Notes under the pieces: generated by a model | Database searches by the model: none | Told to the model about the DNA's origin: nothing | What the model saw: only the letters and a program-made list of their open reading frames with translations | Shown here: in pieces, positions 31,554 to 43,121 of the stretch | How the letters are laid out: each line of letters starts with the position of its first letter | Numbering within the stretch: position 1 is the first letter of the stretch | NCBI GenBank assembly: GCA_963576735.1 | Contig: OY755171.1 | Location: forward strand, 2,418,001 to 2,482,000 | Length of the DNA stretch: 64,000 bases | Origin: Bedellia somnulentella | Taxonomy: Eukaryota; Arthropoda; Insecta; Lepidoptera; Bedelliidae | Direction: 5' to 3' | Position numbers and translations under genes: made by a program

Positions 31554-32504
31554 AATTGTATTTAAATGCGTTGATAATGTTTTTTTTATCAAGTAACAAA
31601 CAAACAAGAATCTTTATTAAAACTCACGAGTATAAAAGTCGTAAAGCTGCTTATGTTTGTGTTACATTCAACTTATTAATACAATCATGTGTTGTAAATC
31701 GCGCAAGTTAAGGAGGCACATCAAGTAGTTGCCAGCCGTTTACTTAAGATACGAGTCAGTTAACCAAACGCGAGTCTCTTGAAGTTGGTGAAAACTTTGA
31801 TACGGGTTGGCCACTCTTCCCACCGTTCTGAGAAACCGTTTTGAAATAGTTTCCAAGGAAGTTAAATTTTCCCTCAAATTTTGCTGGAATATGATGTCAT
31901 GTTGACTTTTTTTAAAAGATTATATATGTATTGTTCTCCACTTGATAACGTGTTAGAACCTTGTTATATACTTATAGTAGCCACCAAAAAAAGGAGTTCT
32001 CAGAATACATTTATACTTAAGTTTCAATTGAATACTCTTAAAAGTATCAATAATAAAATGATGTAACAGACCTACGATATGACAAAACAATAATATTTTC
32101 GGTTTTTTTCCAAACGATTGAATTTAAAAAAATGGTAAGGTAACAAAAAATTCTGCTTTGTATCTAGCAATCCAAAAGCAGTTTCAAAAGTATTTGAAAA
32201 AGGCGGAAACAGTATTAGTAAGTAGTTTTCACATTTATCAAGACTGTAAATAATATTCGGACGAACTTCCGTAGTTGTATCCGGAGTGACGTCACGAACT
32301 ATCTTTTTTTAACTAAACAGCGCACTCGGCGCTGGAATTAGCTTTTTGGCGACGTTAATAATTATGAGTATTGTTCTCATCTAATAAAAAAATATGGTCG
32401 TGAATTAGGTATTCTTGAGATAGTAATCGTAAGAAGTGATAACATAAACATATTTTGTAATTTATTGGTGCGTAGTAAAGCTCACATGGACACCCGGATA
32501 ACAT
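31554..32504. other. No recognisable gene
   Basis: AT-rich, with short ORFs lacking motifs. No window repeats. Confidence 0.4.
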
Positions 32505-32575
32505 TGATGTCAAGTGATGTTCAGAGGTACTCCTCTACTACCCCTCGGGGGAAATACTGCGTTAGAGTTTGAGTT
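32505..32575 (+). repeat. SINE-A 3'-end fragment, decayed
   Basis: CAAGTGATGTTCAGAGGTAC and CTACCCCTCGGGGGAAATAC match the last 70 bases of SINE-A. Confidence 0.55.
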
Positions 32576-33029
32576 AAGCACGGGACAAAAGCTGAAAAAA
32601 AAGCCTATTTTATTTTTTGCTACGTTTTAATTTATTGTAGTACTCGAAATAATTATATCCGCTGTTTTTTACGCATAATAAAAAAAACAAACACAGCCTT
32701 TCCAACCTTCTATAAGCCCGACAGCGCTGATTTGGCTCAAAAAGTCGACAAACACTGCGCTGCTCGGTCCCAAGCCGAAAAATAAATAAAACACAAAAAG
32801 TGAAAAACTGTATCTTCACCCGCAATCTACCCGTAAACACGAGCATCGGGCAACGTTCAGAAACCGTAAATTTTGATATTCCTAACATACGAGACGGCTG
32901 TTAACCCGAGCGAATGATGTTTACATTTATTTATTGGCTGATACGAAAAAAAAGTAAGTGCTATGAATAAGAACGTTAAATAGTAACTTAATAATAGAAA
33001 CGTTGAATTTTTACCCCATATAAAGTTAT
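32576..33029. other. Unassigned
   Basis: GC-richer patch at 32690-32860 with a reverse-strand ORF (32610-32888) rich in Arg, Phe and Leu. No family recognised. Confidence 0.3.
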
Positions 33030-33215
33030 ACCCCATTTCTTGCCGCGAGTTGCGTACAAGGAAACCAAGAGTTGGTGAAGAAACCAAGAAACCAAGGGTG
33101 GTGGTGGTGCTTTTGAGTGGTTGTTGGCGGCTGGAGACCTATCACCAATGATACTTTACATATCCCCAGTCAATTTTTAGCTACTCCTTTTTGGGATTTA
33201 CAGCGGCGAGTAAAT
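33030..33215 (+). repeat. SINE-B, strongly decayed
   Basis: ACCCCATTTCTTGCCGCG, TTGTTGGCGGCTGGAGACC, CATATCCCCAGTCAATTTTT and TTTTTGGGATTTACAGC keep SINE-B order, with a purine-rich expansion near 33065-33110. Confidence 0.55.
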
Positions 33216-33832
33216 TTATTTATTTGAAAAATTCTTAATGCTTTTACGTCATAACTGTGTTTAAAAAGTACTGGCACAAAGAACTACGTAAACCGTTTAC
33301 TGGGAACCATTTTGTCTGAGCGCGGTCTTTCAGTATAAAGAATAATTAAATTCTCTTCCACCGCGCTGAACTGCAGCCTCTGTAGTTACCTACTCACAAT
33401 TTTGTGTTATCATGACGTCAACATAAATAAATTTATGACTTTAATCTCAGTATAATTATAAGAAATTCGTGAAGAAGCATTTTCCTGACACAGTTTATAT
33501 TATCCAATGACGCTGGTAATTTATCAAGTTTCTTGACGTGGCCGTTCATCTGGAAGAGTTCAGCTTTTATATATTGATTGGGAACCATATAACGGCTTTT
33601 AATAGAAAATTTTATAGTTATCATCAATCACTTTGATAATGATAATCTCAAATAGTAGTCTTTTACGTCTAAAGAAATGGCAGAGATATTAATGCTAACA
33701 CGTGATGATTTAGACATAGGCCTCGGATGTTAAGCTTAACCTCATAGTTTTAAAATATCAACGTGCCCCCATTGCAAATTCCAATTATTATTTTTTATCC
33801 TAAGCAATTTTGTATCTTTTACTAATTTTTAG
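33216..33832. other. No recognisable feature
   Basis: AT-rich, one short reverse-strand ORF without motif. Confidence 0.4.
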
Positions 33833-34206
33833 CGACATGATAGTCCAGTGGGTAGAACACCCGCCCGAAAAACAGAAGGGCGTGAGTTCCAATCCTGGGA
33901 CGGGCCTACACCAATTTGTCTTTTCTAAAGTCATATGTGTGGTTAATTTATCATGGTTGCTAACGGTGAGGGAAAACATCGTGAGGAAACCCACATGGCT
34001 GAGTTATACTTAGTCATGTGACAGTGTATTCGTACAAAACGGCGATAGGCCTGCCCCCTATCACGTGAGTACACTGTCTAAGCAAAACGTGGGTACCTTC
34101 TCTGGAAACTAGATGGCGCTTGCCATGTGAGTTCAGGAGTATTGGTACCTCTGCCAACCCTTTCGGGGATAAACGGCGTGAACGTTTATGTTTATGTTAT
34201 GTTATA
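33833..34206 (+). repeat. SINE-A full-length copy, subfamily A2
   Basis: Head GACATGATAGTCCAGTGGGT and B box GTTCCAATCCTGGG. Body with CTGGAAACTAGATGGCGC, the A2 marker. Tail TTATG units. TACTAATT occurs on both sides close to the ends and may be a target duplication. Confidence 0.9.
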
Positions 34207-34249
34207 CTAATTGTATCCATTACCGTATTTTTCTCCCTGACGTTGACAT

Positions 34250-34345
34250 ATTTACGTGATATATATACACTGTTTGTACGAATATACTGTGCCATGACTA
34301 AGTACAACTCAGCCACGTGAGTAAACCTCACGATGGTTTCCCTCA
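34250..34345 (-). repeat. SINE-A internal fragment
   Basis: TTGTACGAATATACTGTG, ATGACTAAGTACAACTCAGCC and CCTCACGATGGTTTCCCTC in reverse orientation. Confidence 0.65.
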
Positions 34346-34814
34346 CTCAGAGGGTGACGGAGTTATATTTAAGAGAAATAATTCAAATATCGCTGTTAAC
34401 CTAGCAGATATAAATGTTTTAATACGTCTTTTTTTTGAACAAGAACAGTCCTCTGAAAGGTTGCAATAAAACTGGGTTTTTATCAACAATTGCCTTATAT
34501 TACTGTAAACACTGAGCAGAGGCGTACTTGATTTGGAACAACTGTATTTACGCCAAATGAGCTTGTTTGAAACTTTACTACTACTTTTTACGAACTTGTT
34601 AACTGAAACATCTTTACACGTTATATATACGGCTTCTCCAAATAGATGTGTATAGCCCTATATCTTTTTGGGTTCCTGAAAATAAAATCCCTCGGGACCA
34701 GATGCGGATGACAGTTACGTATTTCAGATGACCAATAGTTTAACCCTCTCACGTGTTTTTCTCAATTCCTCTAGGCGTTTTCCTCATTATTACTATTAGA
34801 ATTTTTGTACTGCC
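34346..34814. other. No recognisable feature
   Basis: AT-rich with no coding potential seen. Confidence 0.35.
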
Positions 34815-35013
34815 TACATACATGCAGCTATAAATCATCAAAAAGACATTATAAATTCATCAGCCACTTTTCTAAATTAGGAAAGGAATAGATTGTAAAA
34901 TAAAGAATGTTGTGGATTGATCTCTTGATTGTGATTGAACCGCTAATTCGCCTATTACCACACCGACGAGAATCACTAAGGTTAATGTTATTCTAAGCCG
35001 ATACCACACAGCC
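34815..35013 (-). repeat. SINE-B, strongly decayed
   Basis: ACATACATGCAGCTATAAATC, TCAGCCACTTTTC, AATAAAGAATGTTG and TTATTCTAAGCCGATACC in SINE-B order. Confidence 0.65.
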
Positions 35014-35064
35014 TACTCATACTTACTGCTTATACACATACTTTTGCAATATTTTCATCGCTCG

Positions 35065-35122
35065 ACTTCCATATTTCTTATTATGGCAGAGTAATTTCTT
35101 ATTATGAAGCTCTCGCTACCTT
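35065..35122 (+). repeat. SINE-B internal fragment
   Basis: GCAGAGTAATTTCTTATTATG and AAGCTCTCGCTACCTTT resemble the last third of SINE-B in sense orientation. Confidence 0.4.
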
Positions 35123-35127
35123 TAATC

Positions 35128-35267
35128 ACGTGACTTGGTCACCTGGCGTTCAGAGTACCCTCGTTTTGCATGGACAGTGTACTCACGTGATAGGGGGCAG
35201 GCCTATCGCCGTTTTGTACGAATACACGGTCACATGACGAGTACAACTCAGCCATGTGGGTTTCCTA
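35128..35267 (-). repeat. SINE-A internal fragment, subfamily A1
   Basis: TCACGTGACTTGGTCACCTG, GCATGGACAGTGTACTCACG and GGGGGCAGGCCTATCGCCG. Both ends are cut. Confidence 0.8.
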
Positions 35268-35390
35268 ATAGTTTTGATTACATGTAATGTAGTAAGTGTA
35301 TATAGCCTTCAGCTATAAATGCATAATTTTTTTTTTCAAATATGATCCATAATTCCTAAAGTTAGCGCGTTCAAGTAAACAAATTACATA

Positions 35391-35640
35391 ACATATACTC
35401 ACGCTATTAGTTCCCATTTGGGTAGGCAGAGACTATCGATAGCCACTTCGTATGATCCTGGCAAACCTAGCTTCGTTTACATTTATTAATCTTTTCATAC
35501 ATGATCTTTATTTTTATACTTCGGAGTTCTACTTTTTTGAGTTCACTCTCAAATTGGTCTAAGTGTGTTCTCCGTGGTCGTCCTTTACTAACATTACTTT
35601 CCACGTTAAATTTAAAGATCCCTTTTACCAATTTCCTATG
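35391..35640 (-). pseudogene. LINE-1 ORF C-terminus and 3' end
   Basis: The reverse strand encodes VSKGRPRRTHLDQFESELKK, then frameshifts to RLINVNEA-like sequence, and ends in the 3' module CTCTGCCTACCCAAATGGGA and TAGCGTGAGTATATGT. The GRPR..W/LD.I signature followed by a short tail after the reverse transcriptase is known from several non-LTR clades. This is the longest LINE-1 piece, together with 55430-55645. Confidence 0.65.
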
Positions 35641-35798
35641 TTATTGGTATAGGTAATAATTTCTTAAAAGCTGAAATTTTAACATACAACCTTTAAGGTA
35701 TCAGTTCATATAAGTATCTGATATGACTTGCTGTCTAACTTAACATATTACGCTGCTATTAAGACACATGTACAACGCCCAATTCAACACAACTGAAA

Positions 35799-35862
35799 CG
35801 CTGACGCTGTTAATCCCCGAAGGGGTGGCAGAGATACTAATGCTTTTGAACCCAACATTTTA
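35799..35862 (-). repeat. SINE-A 3'-end fragment
   Basis: AATCCCCGAAGGGGTGGCAG and AGATACTAATGCTTTTGAAC are the reverse of the last 60 bases. Confidence 0.65.
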
Positions 35863-35919
35863 TTATACTAACAATCCTAATGCCCTTTATTCACATTCAT
35901 AAATACTCTTTTATATATA

Positions 35920-36116
35920 CACACTTATATTCACGGCTACAAATCTTAGAAGGCGTGGTTAGAGCTTCAGAATTCTAAAAAAGCTAAAAAGGTTGAAAAA
36001 TTATGATTGTTGGTGATAGGTCCCCAATACCCTTAGTTGCCTCTTTTTATACTTCTTCATTTACTAATAGTCCGCTTAGAATAGTACGATCCCAATGTAG
36101 CTCACACTACACAGCA
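35920..36116 (-). repeat. SINE-B, decayed
   Basis: TTCACGGCTACAAATCTTAG, ATTGTTGGTGATAGGTCCCC, CCCTTAGTTGCCTC and CACACTACACAGCA. An internal deletion removes the GCATCGCCC block. Confidence 0.7.
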
Positions 36117-38222
36117 TTCTTTTAAATCAAATTAAATTTAATAGTCTAAATTGTGTTCATCATAAACTCATAATAGTTACCAAAATTAATTGTTCTACAC
36201 AACTTAACATTTTGTTTGTGCGTGTCTTTGCGTAAGAAAATAATACATATAATTACTATATATATGCCGATCTCGTTTGTCACTAGTTGGTAATGGCACC
36301 ATTAGAATATTGTTTCTCGAACCAGCTTCGTCCAACGCGTCATCACAGCTATTTATAACGTTAGTTATTAAATAGCTATATTAGGTTAATTACAGACCAC
36401 GACACCGTTCGTAACGAAGGCCATTATCATTAAGAAGTATGTACAAGTGGTACGTGGAGTTTACTATGCGGAAAAAATAGTTTTTTCTCACGCGCGTTGT
36501 GCTAAGATGCGAGGGTATGCAGGCATCAGTGAGCGTTCATTACATCGCTAGATCAGTCCCATCATGGGCAAGTTAGCGCTGTCAGCGCCATATTAAGAGT
36601 CTGAGTGGTTAGATATTTAATTACTGTTATGAGTAATTTTATTTTTGTAAGTGTAATAAAAAAATTTAAACAAATATTGTGTTTTTAAAATATGACGAGT
36701 TGAAGAACTTTTTCTTTTGTATTACGATAAATATGCGTTCCAACAAACCTAAAAATCAGGTGCCTTAAAAAAATCACAATCGTTAAAAGCGTGACAAATA
36801 GCGCGTTACCCCTGAAACAGGTAAGCGCACTCAGCTAAAACTGGTAGACCCATGATCAGTCAATCAGAATCAGCGAGATGTAGTGCATACTGTGGTCACC
36901 CACTGACTGCTCGTGCCGCGCTAAATGTTCGCGAGGACGTACCATGTTACCAATTACAAGTTATGTGATAAACATCTGTGATATTAGATAAGTGATCATG
37001 GGATTTCTCAGTGGGATATCGTTTGCCGTTTTTAAGAGATGCCCGGTCATCAAATTCAAGAGGAGGAGATTTTTTAAGAAAAGGTACGGTGTTTGTTTTT
37101 GTTTTTATAAGTTTGCGATGTCGAAATATACAGGGCAAGAAATCATTTGTGATTTTTATAAATGTATTGTAGTAAGCACAAAAAAAAGATATTATAAAAT
37201 AGAATGTATTGTTTACTTCAATTAACAGTGACTGTGATATGAGTTGATTTGTTTGTCTAACTTTAGCAAAAGATAAAACTATTGTATCATCTATTATTTC
37301 AGTCCTAAACAAACACGAACTCAAACGATTTTCAGCTTATAATATCAAATTTAGTAACTACTAAAAGTCATTAGGTATATACGCAATTAAGTACCTATCA
37401 TAAATTATTCGTTGATTCATATCTTACAGTTTCATTGTTTGAAATGAAATCATAGCATTCAATTTTAAAAGTTTAGATTTTGATTAGCTATACATTCCGC
37501 CGTACCTACCCACGTAATTAATACTACAGAAAAGGCTTGTGGACTTAAATATTACATTTAGTCTATTAGAATAGGATCATTGTCAGAAAATAAAAAGCCA
37601 TTTTCATATTTTACTGAGCCGGGCCGTGACGCACACGCTCCCGTTTATTTTTCTGCATAATATTATGGTGATATTTCATAAATGAATCGCGAAATAAATA
37701 AAATAAGCGCCAAATACTGTTTTAAAATAGGTACAAAATAGCAACTTCTGAAACTTTGGTAGGTGTTTTTACTTTTTACTTATCTATTTTCCTCGTATAT
37801 AATGCATACAGTCCACAGCGGCGTAGCAAAAACGTCATTTATATTATTAAATAAAAGGCCCTAGTTTCCGGATTTAAGCTATTTGTACCCTAATTTTGAT
37901 AATATCTTATCACTCTAAAACAATCTTTACAAATAGATTTTAATCAATACAACATAAGCATGAGGAAGCAAAATTAGGTCTTATTTAAGTATTAAACTAA
38001 GCATCGGGACAGTTCTCTTACCACTTAGTTAACAAGCACAAATAAACAAACACTGTTAATTTGCCAACACAACAAACTTTGAATAAATTAGCCAAATCCA
38101 ATATCGTTTAATGGAGTTGGTAGGATCTGTAACCGACGATGAATAGAGTTCGTCAACAATCGGACCCTTACAACCGAAAAGTTGTTTAACTTGACAAAGG
38201 ACAATGCGTGGAGGTGAGGGGC
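36117..38222. other. Long low-repeat region
   Basis: None of the window's repeats occur over 2 kb, which is rare here. 36470-36620 and 36820-36950 are less AT-rich (GCGCGTTGTGCTAAGATGCG, TCGTGCCGCGCTAAATGTTC) and could be untranslated or regulatory sequence of a host gene. Confidence 0.3.
36998..37083 (+). CDS. Weak candidate coding exon, product not recognised
   Basis: An ATG in a fair context (ATCATGG) opens MGFLSGISFAVFKRCPVIKF followed by a run of Arg, Lys and Phe. AAAAG then GTACGG could serve as a splice donor after 37083. It lies in the only long repeat-free stretch and just after two GC-richer blocks. There is no other support, and the reverse-strand frame is open as well (36947-37324). 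Confidence 0.15.
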
Positions 38223-38301
38223 GGGGTAGCCATTGTTTGACACACCGTATCAATGTGATTCGAAACACTACGATACCTCGAAAAACAATGCCATACCCCA
38301 G
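38223..38301. repeat. Imperfect inverted repeat, about 78 bp
   Basis: GGGGTAGCCATTGTTTGACA at the left pairs with AAACAATGCCATACCCC at the right. The loop is about 20 bp. No target duplication identified. Confidence 0.4.
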
Positions 38302-38539
38302 TTCAGTTTAATGATTGCGATACTTGGAATTCGAATGATGATTATCCTCAAAGAAGGGATGGATGGATGGATGGAAGGATTTGTAAGATGCGTAATTTTA
38401 TTAGTAAACACTGAGATGTGAGAAATTAATCTCATATAGTTAATTTATAGAATTACTTGAGACTATATTGCTATCGTGACATACTTGTATTTTTAAATAA
38501 ATCGCCAGCATTAGCACATATCTAAATAACTACATCTTA

Positions 38540-38763
38540 GGGCCGGCGCTCACTGCCGGCATGGCATGGCAAAGGATTTCGGTACAGATACAGCATTTTT
38601 AATCTTATTGCCATGCGTATAGAATTCATTTTGACACAACGATGCCGAGGGAGGCCGCGGTAGGACAGAACGTCGGCATCGTTGTGTCAAAATGAAGTAA
38701 AATGCTATATCTGTACCGAAATCCTTTGCCATGCCATGCCATGCCGGCAGTCAGCGCTGGCCC
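38540..38763. mobile_element. Palindromic MITE, Harbinger-like
   Basis: A 224-bp element flanked by TTA at 38537-38539 and 38764-38766. Terminal inverted repeats of about 60 bp (GGGCCGGCGCTCACTGCCGG) and a further inner pair (CATTTTGACACAACGATGCC against GGCATCGTTGTGTCAAAATG) make almost the whole element a hairpin. The 3-bp TWA duplication suggests PIF/Harbinger. The reverse-strand ORF over it is an artefact of the palindrome. Confidence 0.8.
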
Positions 38764-38923
38764 TTACTGCGAACTAAATCTTAGGATATATGTCGATAAT
38801 AGAGTGCAGTTCTAATCTTTTCCACCTTTGAAACATCACGATTTGTAAGGCACTAATTAGTTAGTCTCGTACCGAGTGATCAGATGCTTTTAACAGTAAA
38901 TCCATGTTAACGTACATACATAT

Positions 38924-39289
38924 AACCGTGATAGCTCAGTGGGTAGAACACTGCTTATCGTACAGACAATGAGAGTTCTAATCAAGGGTTGGGCCTACTC
39001 CAGTTTGTCTTTTGTAAAGCAAAATGTGTGGTTACTTTATCATCACGGTGGCGAAAAATATCTTAAGGAAACTTACATGGATATATTGGGATTTGTCATG
39101 TGATAGTGTATTTCTATAAAACGGTGATAGCCTGCCTCCTATCACGTGAGTAGCCACGTGATAATGCAAGCAAAACGTGGGTACTCTGAATTCCAGGTGA
39201 CAATTTCACGTGCTTTTTAGAAGTAATAGTACCTCTGCCAACTCCTTGGGGGATATTTGGTGTGAACGTTTGAGTTTTTTGAGTTGAAT
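38924..39289 (+). repeat. SINE-A full-length copy, decayed
   Basis: Head AACCGTGATAGCTCAGTGGG, body CCTCCTATCACGTGAGTAGCC and GGTACTCTGAA-like (GGGTACTCTGAATTCCAGG), end GGGGGATATTTGGTGTGAACG. Moderate divergence throughout. Confidence 0.85.
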
Positions 39290-39370
39290 AAAGTCATAGA
39301 TTTTGATCCCGAAAAAGTGTACCTTGTACTGCTTGAAAATAAGTATAGAAAAGATAACAAAATAATGGTT

Positions 39371-39531
39371 TAAATCTTTTTTTTCATGAAAACCTCATGT
39401 GGGGATTATCTATCTATACTTATAATAAATCTGTAGAGAGGTCAATTCTGTACATGAAATATATTTTCAAAATAACTATCAGGGGGTGATTAGTGATCGA
39501 TACTGATGCCAAAAATACATTCAGTAAAATT

Positions 39532-39562
<31 letters not shown>

Positions 39563-40504
39563 TTCTGTCTGTCTGTCTGTCTGTCTGTCTGTCGGTTTGT
39601 ATGTTCCTTATGGAAACAAAAACTACTCGACGAATTTTAACGAAACTTGGTACAATTATTCTTCATACTCCTGGACAGGTTTTTGTATACTTTCCAGCAG
39701 AGTAGTAAAGGGGAATTTTGGGAAATTTTGGGAAAACGGGAGAAGTTACTCCATTTTTTAAGTTTCCGTCGCGTGTGCAGCCTTAATGGTTAAACTTACA
39801 TAGAAATCATGTATGACGGAAATATTCTTCATAAAATTATCTAAAAAAAAATCCTCAACAGTTTATGTCTATCTTTTACGGTTGACTCACAATAACACGT
39901 GTAATTCCTGATAGCTTAGCAGTTCGGAACATTATGATTATATTTGTTTACTCTTACGTTTGTAAACCTCTCACTCATCTCTAATTTAAAAAAGGTAACA
40001 TTATTACCTATTCAATAAAAAAAGAATCATAGAAATCGATAGAGAAACACCGAAATTATACAGAAAATAAGCCATCGCGCCCGTGACCAAAACCAAATCT
40101 TTACTAATTTACATATAACATACTAGATGGCGCCAGTAGTTGCATCCTACATCACGTAATGACTTATTTTGTAGATTGTTATAAATACTTCATAGCGTTT
40201 TATTCCAAAATTTGCTATTAAACGGAAATACTGAACCGTTCATTAAAGCGCATTCAAAATCACCAAACTACACTGTTTAAGGAGTGCTATTAATTTAATA
40301 AATTGAAAACATTGCGCTGAATTTCACAATGCTTGAGCAGTGACTGAAAAAAGAAACCTCAGATATTTAAAAAAACAACGCTACCCGTGCGAAGCTGGGA
40401 CGATCCACTAGTTATCAATAAATAAAGAATAAATAAAGGAAAGAATTTATTTTCCCGCCTGTGCCGAAATTTTTCTTTCCTTTATTTATTCTTTATTCAT
40501 TAGT
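39371..40504 (-). mobile_element. SINE-D second copy, interrupted by Helitron H2a
   Basis: AAAATAATGGTT at 39359-39370 and 40505-40516 is a perfect 12-bp target duplication. The A tail appears as eight T at 39377-39384, so the sense is the reverse strand. Without the 999-bp Helitron the element is about 135 bp. It keeps the inverted ends (AATAAATAAAGAATAAATAA and its complement) but has lost the tRNA-like module except CGCCTGTGCCGAAA. Confidence 0.8.
39413..40411 (+). mobile_element. Non-autonomous Helitron H2a
   Basis: Starts TCTATACTTATAATAAATC after A and ends CCCGTGCGAAGCTGGG plus ACGATCCACTAG before T. Length 999 bp, no coding capacity. A TCTG microsatellite occupies 39534-39592. Two more copies are at 42112 and 49425. 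Confidence 0.9.
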
Positions 40505-40516
40505 AAAATAATGGTT

Positions 40517-41146
40517 GTTTGTTATATTGTATTTCGTTACAAAGCAATAGATCTGGCAACGTATATTTTAGTTTTCAATCAATGAGTTTATATGTACTTA
40601 ACCTAATAACTAATGTCTACGTACTAGTTGAAGTAAAGTAGAATTATAAACAAGGCGTATACTATCAGAGCTGTTTGCTGAACCCCCTTCCTCAGATAAG
40701 GGTTGACATGTTAAACAAGATAACGTCATTCTTGATGCCCTCGGCTAAATAAATATTTCGCAAACTGTCGTCAACGCACACAATTAACTTGTCAGTCAAG
40801 CCAAACCCTACGTTTTAACCGTTTCCGAGAAACTTTTGCAAAATCTATTTGTAAGTTTCATATTGATTTACAGAATGGAACGGAAAGGGAATGTTCCAGA
40901 TTTAGTTATATAATAATTATCTGTATTAATATTATAATTAGTTTGATTGTTAGGCCTAATCTTCTTAAATACTGAAACACTCATGAACATCTTTCAGAAC
41001 CAGAAAGCTACACTATGAGACTATTTATGAGTGCTATAGGCTGGGAATGAGGAGTGATTGAAGCAACCTTATATTTTCGAAAAATAACTTTGTAGCTGGG
41101 TTGTTCCACTAGTTTAACAATAAAGGAATGCCATCTTTTAAATATA
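40517..41146. other. No recognisable feature
   Basis: AT-rich, no ORF, no recurring sequence. Confidence 0.4.
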
Positions 41147-41393
41147 CATACATACATACATATACTCACGGCTATAAATCCCTTGTAGGGGTAGCCAGAG
41201 CTAAGGAATTAGAAATTCCTCAGCCACTTTTGGAAAGTTAAGTGGGGAAAAGTTGGCAAAGTAAAATTTGTTGGTGATGGGTCTCCAACCGCATCGCCCA
41301 AAAATCCCTAATAGCCCCAATACCGTTAGTCGCCTCTTATGTACACCCACCGGAAGAAATGGGGTAGTGCTATTCTAAGCCGACACTACACAG
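41147..41393 (-). repeat. SINE-B full-length copy
   Basis: CATA run, ACTCACGGCTATAAATCCC, GGGTCTCCAACCGCATCGCC and GCCGACACTACACAGCA all present. A well preserved copy. Confidence 0.93.
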
Positions 41394-41711
41394 CAATAAA
41401 TAAATTAACCGAAATTCGGCAAAGCGGAGTATTCCTTCGGAATGTAGTAAAACATTTTGTCCTTATTTATTGTGATGTGAAATCCTATCCACTGGTGATC
41501 AGAGTTCAAAAGATTTCGTTAACAAAGCGTAGCTATGTTATTGCAACAAGTTTTATCAGCAGTTTATATGATTATATTGAGTATCTTTATTTTTGTGCAC
41601 GTTAGCTATTTTTGGTGTTGCGGCGTAAAGGTTGTTGACCTTTAGCTGAAACGATTAACAATGTAAATGGCTTTTAATGTCTGTGTCGACTATGTGTGAT
41701 GTGATATTTAA

Positions 41712-41808
41712 AATATGTGTGAAAAGATCGATAAATGTAAATGAAGCTAGATATATTTATACAAAGTGGCGATCCATAGTCTCTGTCTACCCCAATGGCA
41801 AATAATGG
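41712..41808 (+). repeat. LINE-1 3' fragment, sense orientation
   Basis: AAAAGATCGATAAATGTAAATG, AAGTGGCGATCCATAGTCTC and GTCTACCCCAATGGCAAATA match the LINE-1 3' end. It is the only copy on the plus strand. Confidence 0.6.
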
Positions 41809-41821
41809 CTTGATATATGCG

Positions 41822-42019
41822 ATGTCATATGCAAGGTAATGTTCGTGATGTGATTAAAAAAGGTAAACATAATGAACTTGCATATTTTAAGAACACGTTT
41901 TTTATTTCACCGTTTTAGAATCATACATATATGTTTGTATATATACGTATGACTGTATACTATGCGAGATCATTATGTTTACTTTTTTTAATCACATCAC
42001 GTACTTTATCTTGCATATG
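41822..42019. mobile_element. Foldback element, 198 bp
   Basis: The arm at 41822-41875 (CATATGCAAGGTAATGTTCG and GTGATGTGATTAAAAAAGG) pairs with 41969-42019. The spacer of about 93 bp is AT-rich. No unambiguous target duplication. It could be a MITE or a local inverted duplication. Confidence 0.5.
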
Positions 42020-42111
42020 TCACCGCGCACGCTACCTCTCTTATCTGGGTCTCCAAGATTAAAAAACAAAACTGGATGAGTAAAAGCTTGCTCGGAGGCT
42101 GAAAGATTTTA

Positions 42112-42230
42112 TCTATACTTATAATAAATCTGTAGAGAGGTCAATTCTGTACATGAAATATTTTTTCAAAATAACTATCAGGTGGTGATTAGGGATCGAT
42201 ACTGATGCCAAAAATGCAATCAGTAAAATT

Positions 42231-42272
<42 letters not shown>

Positions 42273-43090
42273 GGTTTGTATGTTCCTTATGGAAACAAAA
42301 ACTACTCGATGGATTCTAACGAAACTTGGTACAATTATTCTTCATAGTCCTGCGCAGGTTTTCGTATACTTTCCAGCAGAGTAGTAAAGGGGAATTTTGG
42401 GAAATTTTGGGAAAACGGGAGAAGTTACTCCATTTCTTAAGCTTCCGTCGCGTGTGCAGCCTTAATGGTTAAACTTACATAGAAATCATGTATGACGGAA
42501 ATATTTTTCATAAAATTATCTAAAAAAAAATCCTCAACAGTTTATGTCTATCTTTTACGGTTGACTCACAATAACACGTGTAATTCCTGATAGCTTAGCA
42601 GTTCGGAACATTCTGATTATATTTGTTTACTCTTACGTTTGTAAACCTCTTACTCATTCCTAATTTTAAAAAAATAACATTATATCCTATTCAATAAAAA
42701 AAGAATCATATAAATCGGTAGACAAACACCGAAATTATACATAAAATAAGTAATCGCGCCCGTGACCAAAACCGAATCGTTACTAATTTACTTATAAAAT
42801 ACTAGATGGCGCCAGTAGTTGCATCCTACAACATGTAATGATTTATTTTTTAGATTGTTATAAATACTTCATAGCGTTTTATTCCAAAATTTGCTATTAA
42901 ACAGAAAAACTGAACCGTTCATTGAAGCGCATTTAAAATCACCAAACTACACTGTTTAGGGAGTGCTATAAATTTAATTAATTGAAAACATTGCGCTGAA
43001 TTTCACAATTCTTGAGCAGTGACTGAAGAAAGAAACCTCAGATATTTAAAAAAACAACGCTACCCGTGCGAAGCTGGGACGATCCACTAG
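42112..43090 (+). mobile_element. Non-autonomous Helitron H2b
   Basis: Same ends as H2a, flanked by A and T, 979 bp. The TCTG run at 42235-42273 is shorter than in H2a, which explains most of the length difference. Confidence 0.9.
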
Positions 43091-43121
43091 TATGAAATAA
43101 TATTTTTTACGTTTTTTAACA

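Noticed and set aside
38550..38732. 60-codon ORF with the same motif at both ends
   Set aside because: Artefact of the palindromic MITE.
39493..39705. ORF with a LSVCLSVCLSV run
   Set aside because: Translation of the TCTG microsatellite in Helitron H2a. H2b and H2c have it in other frames.
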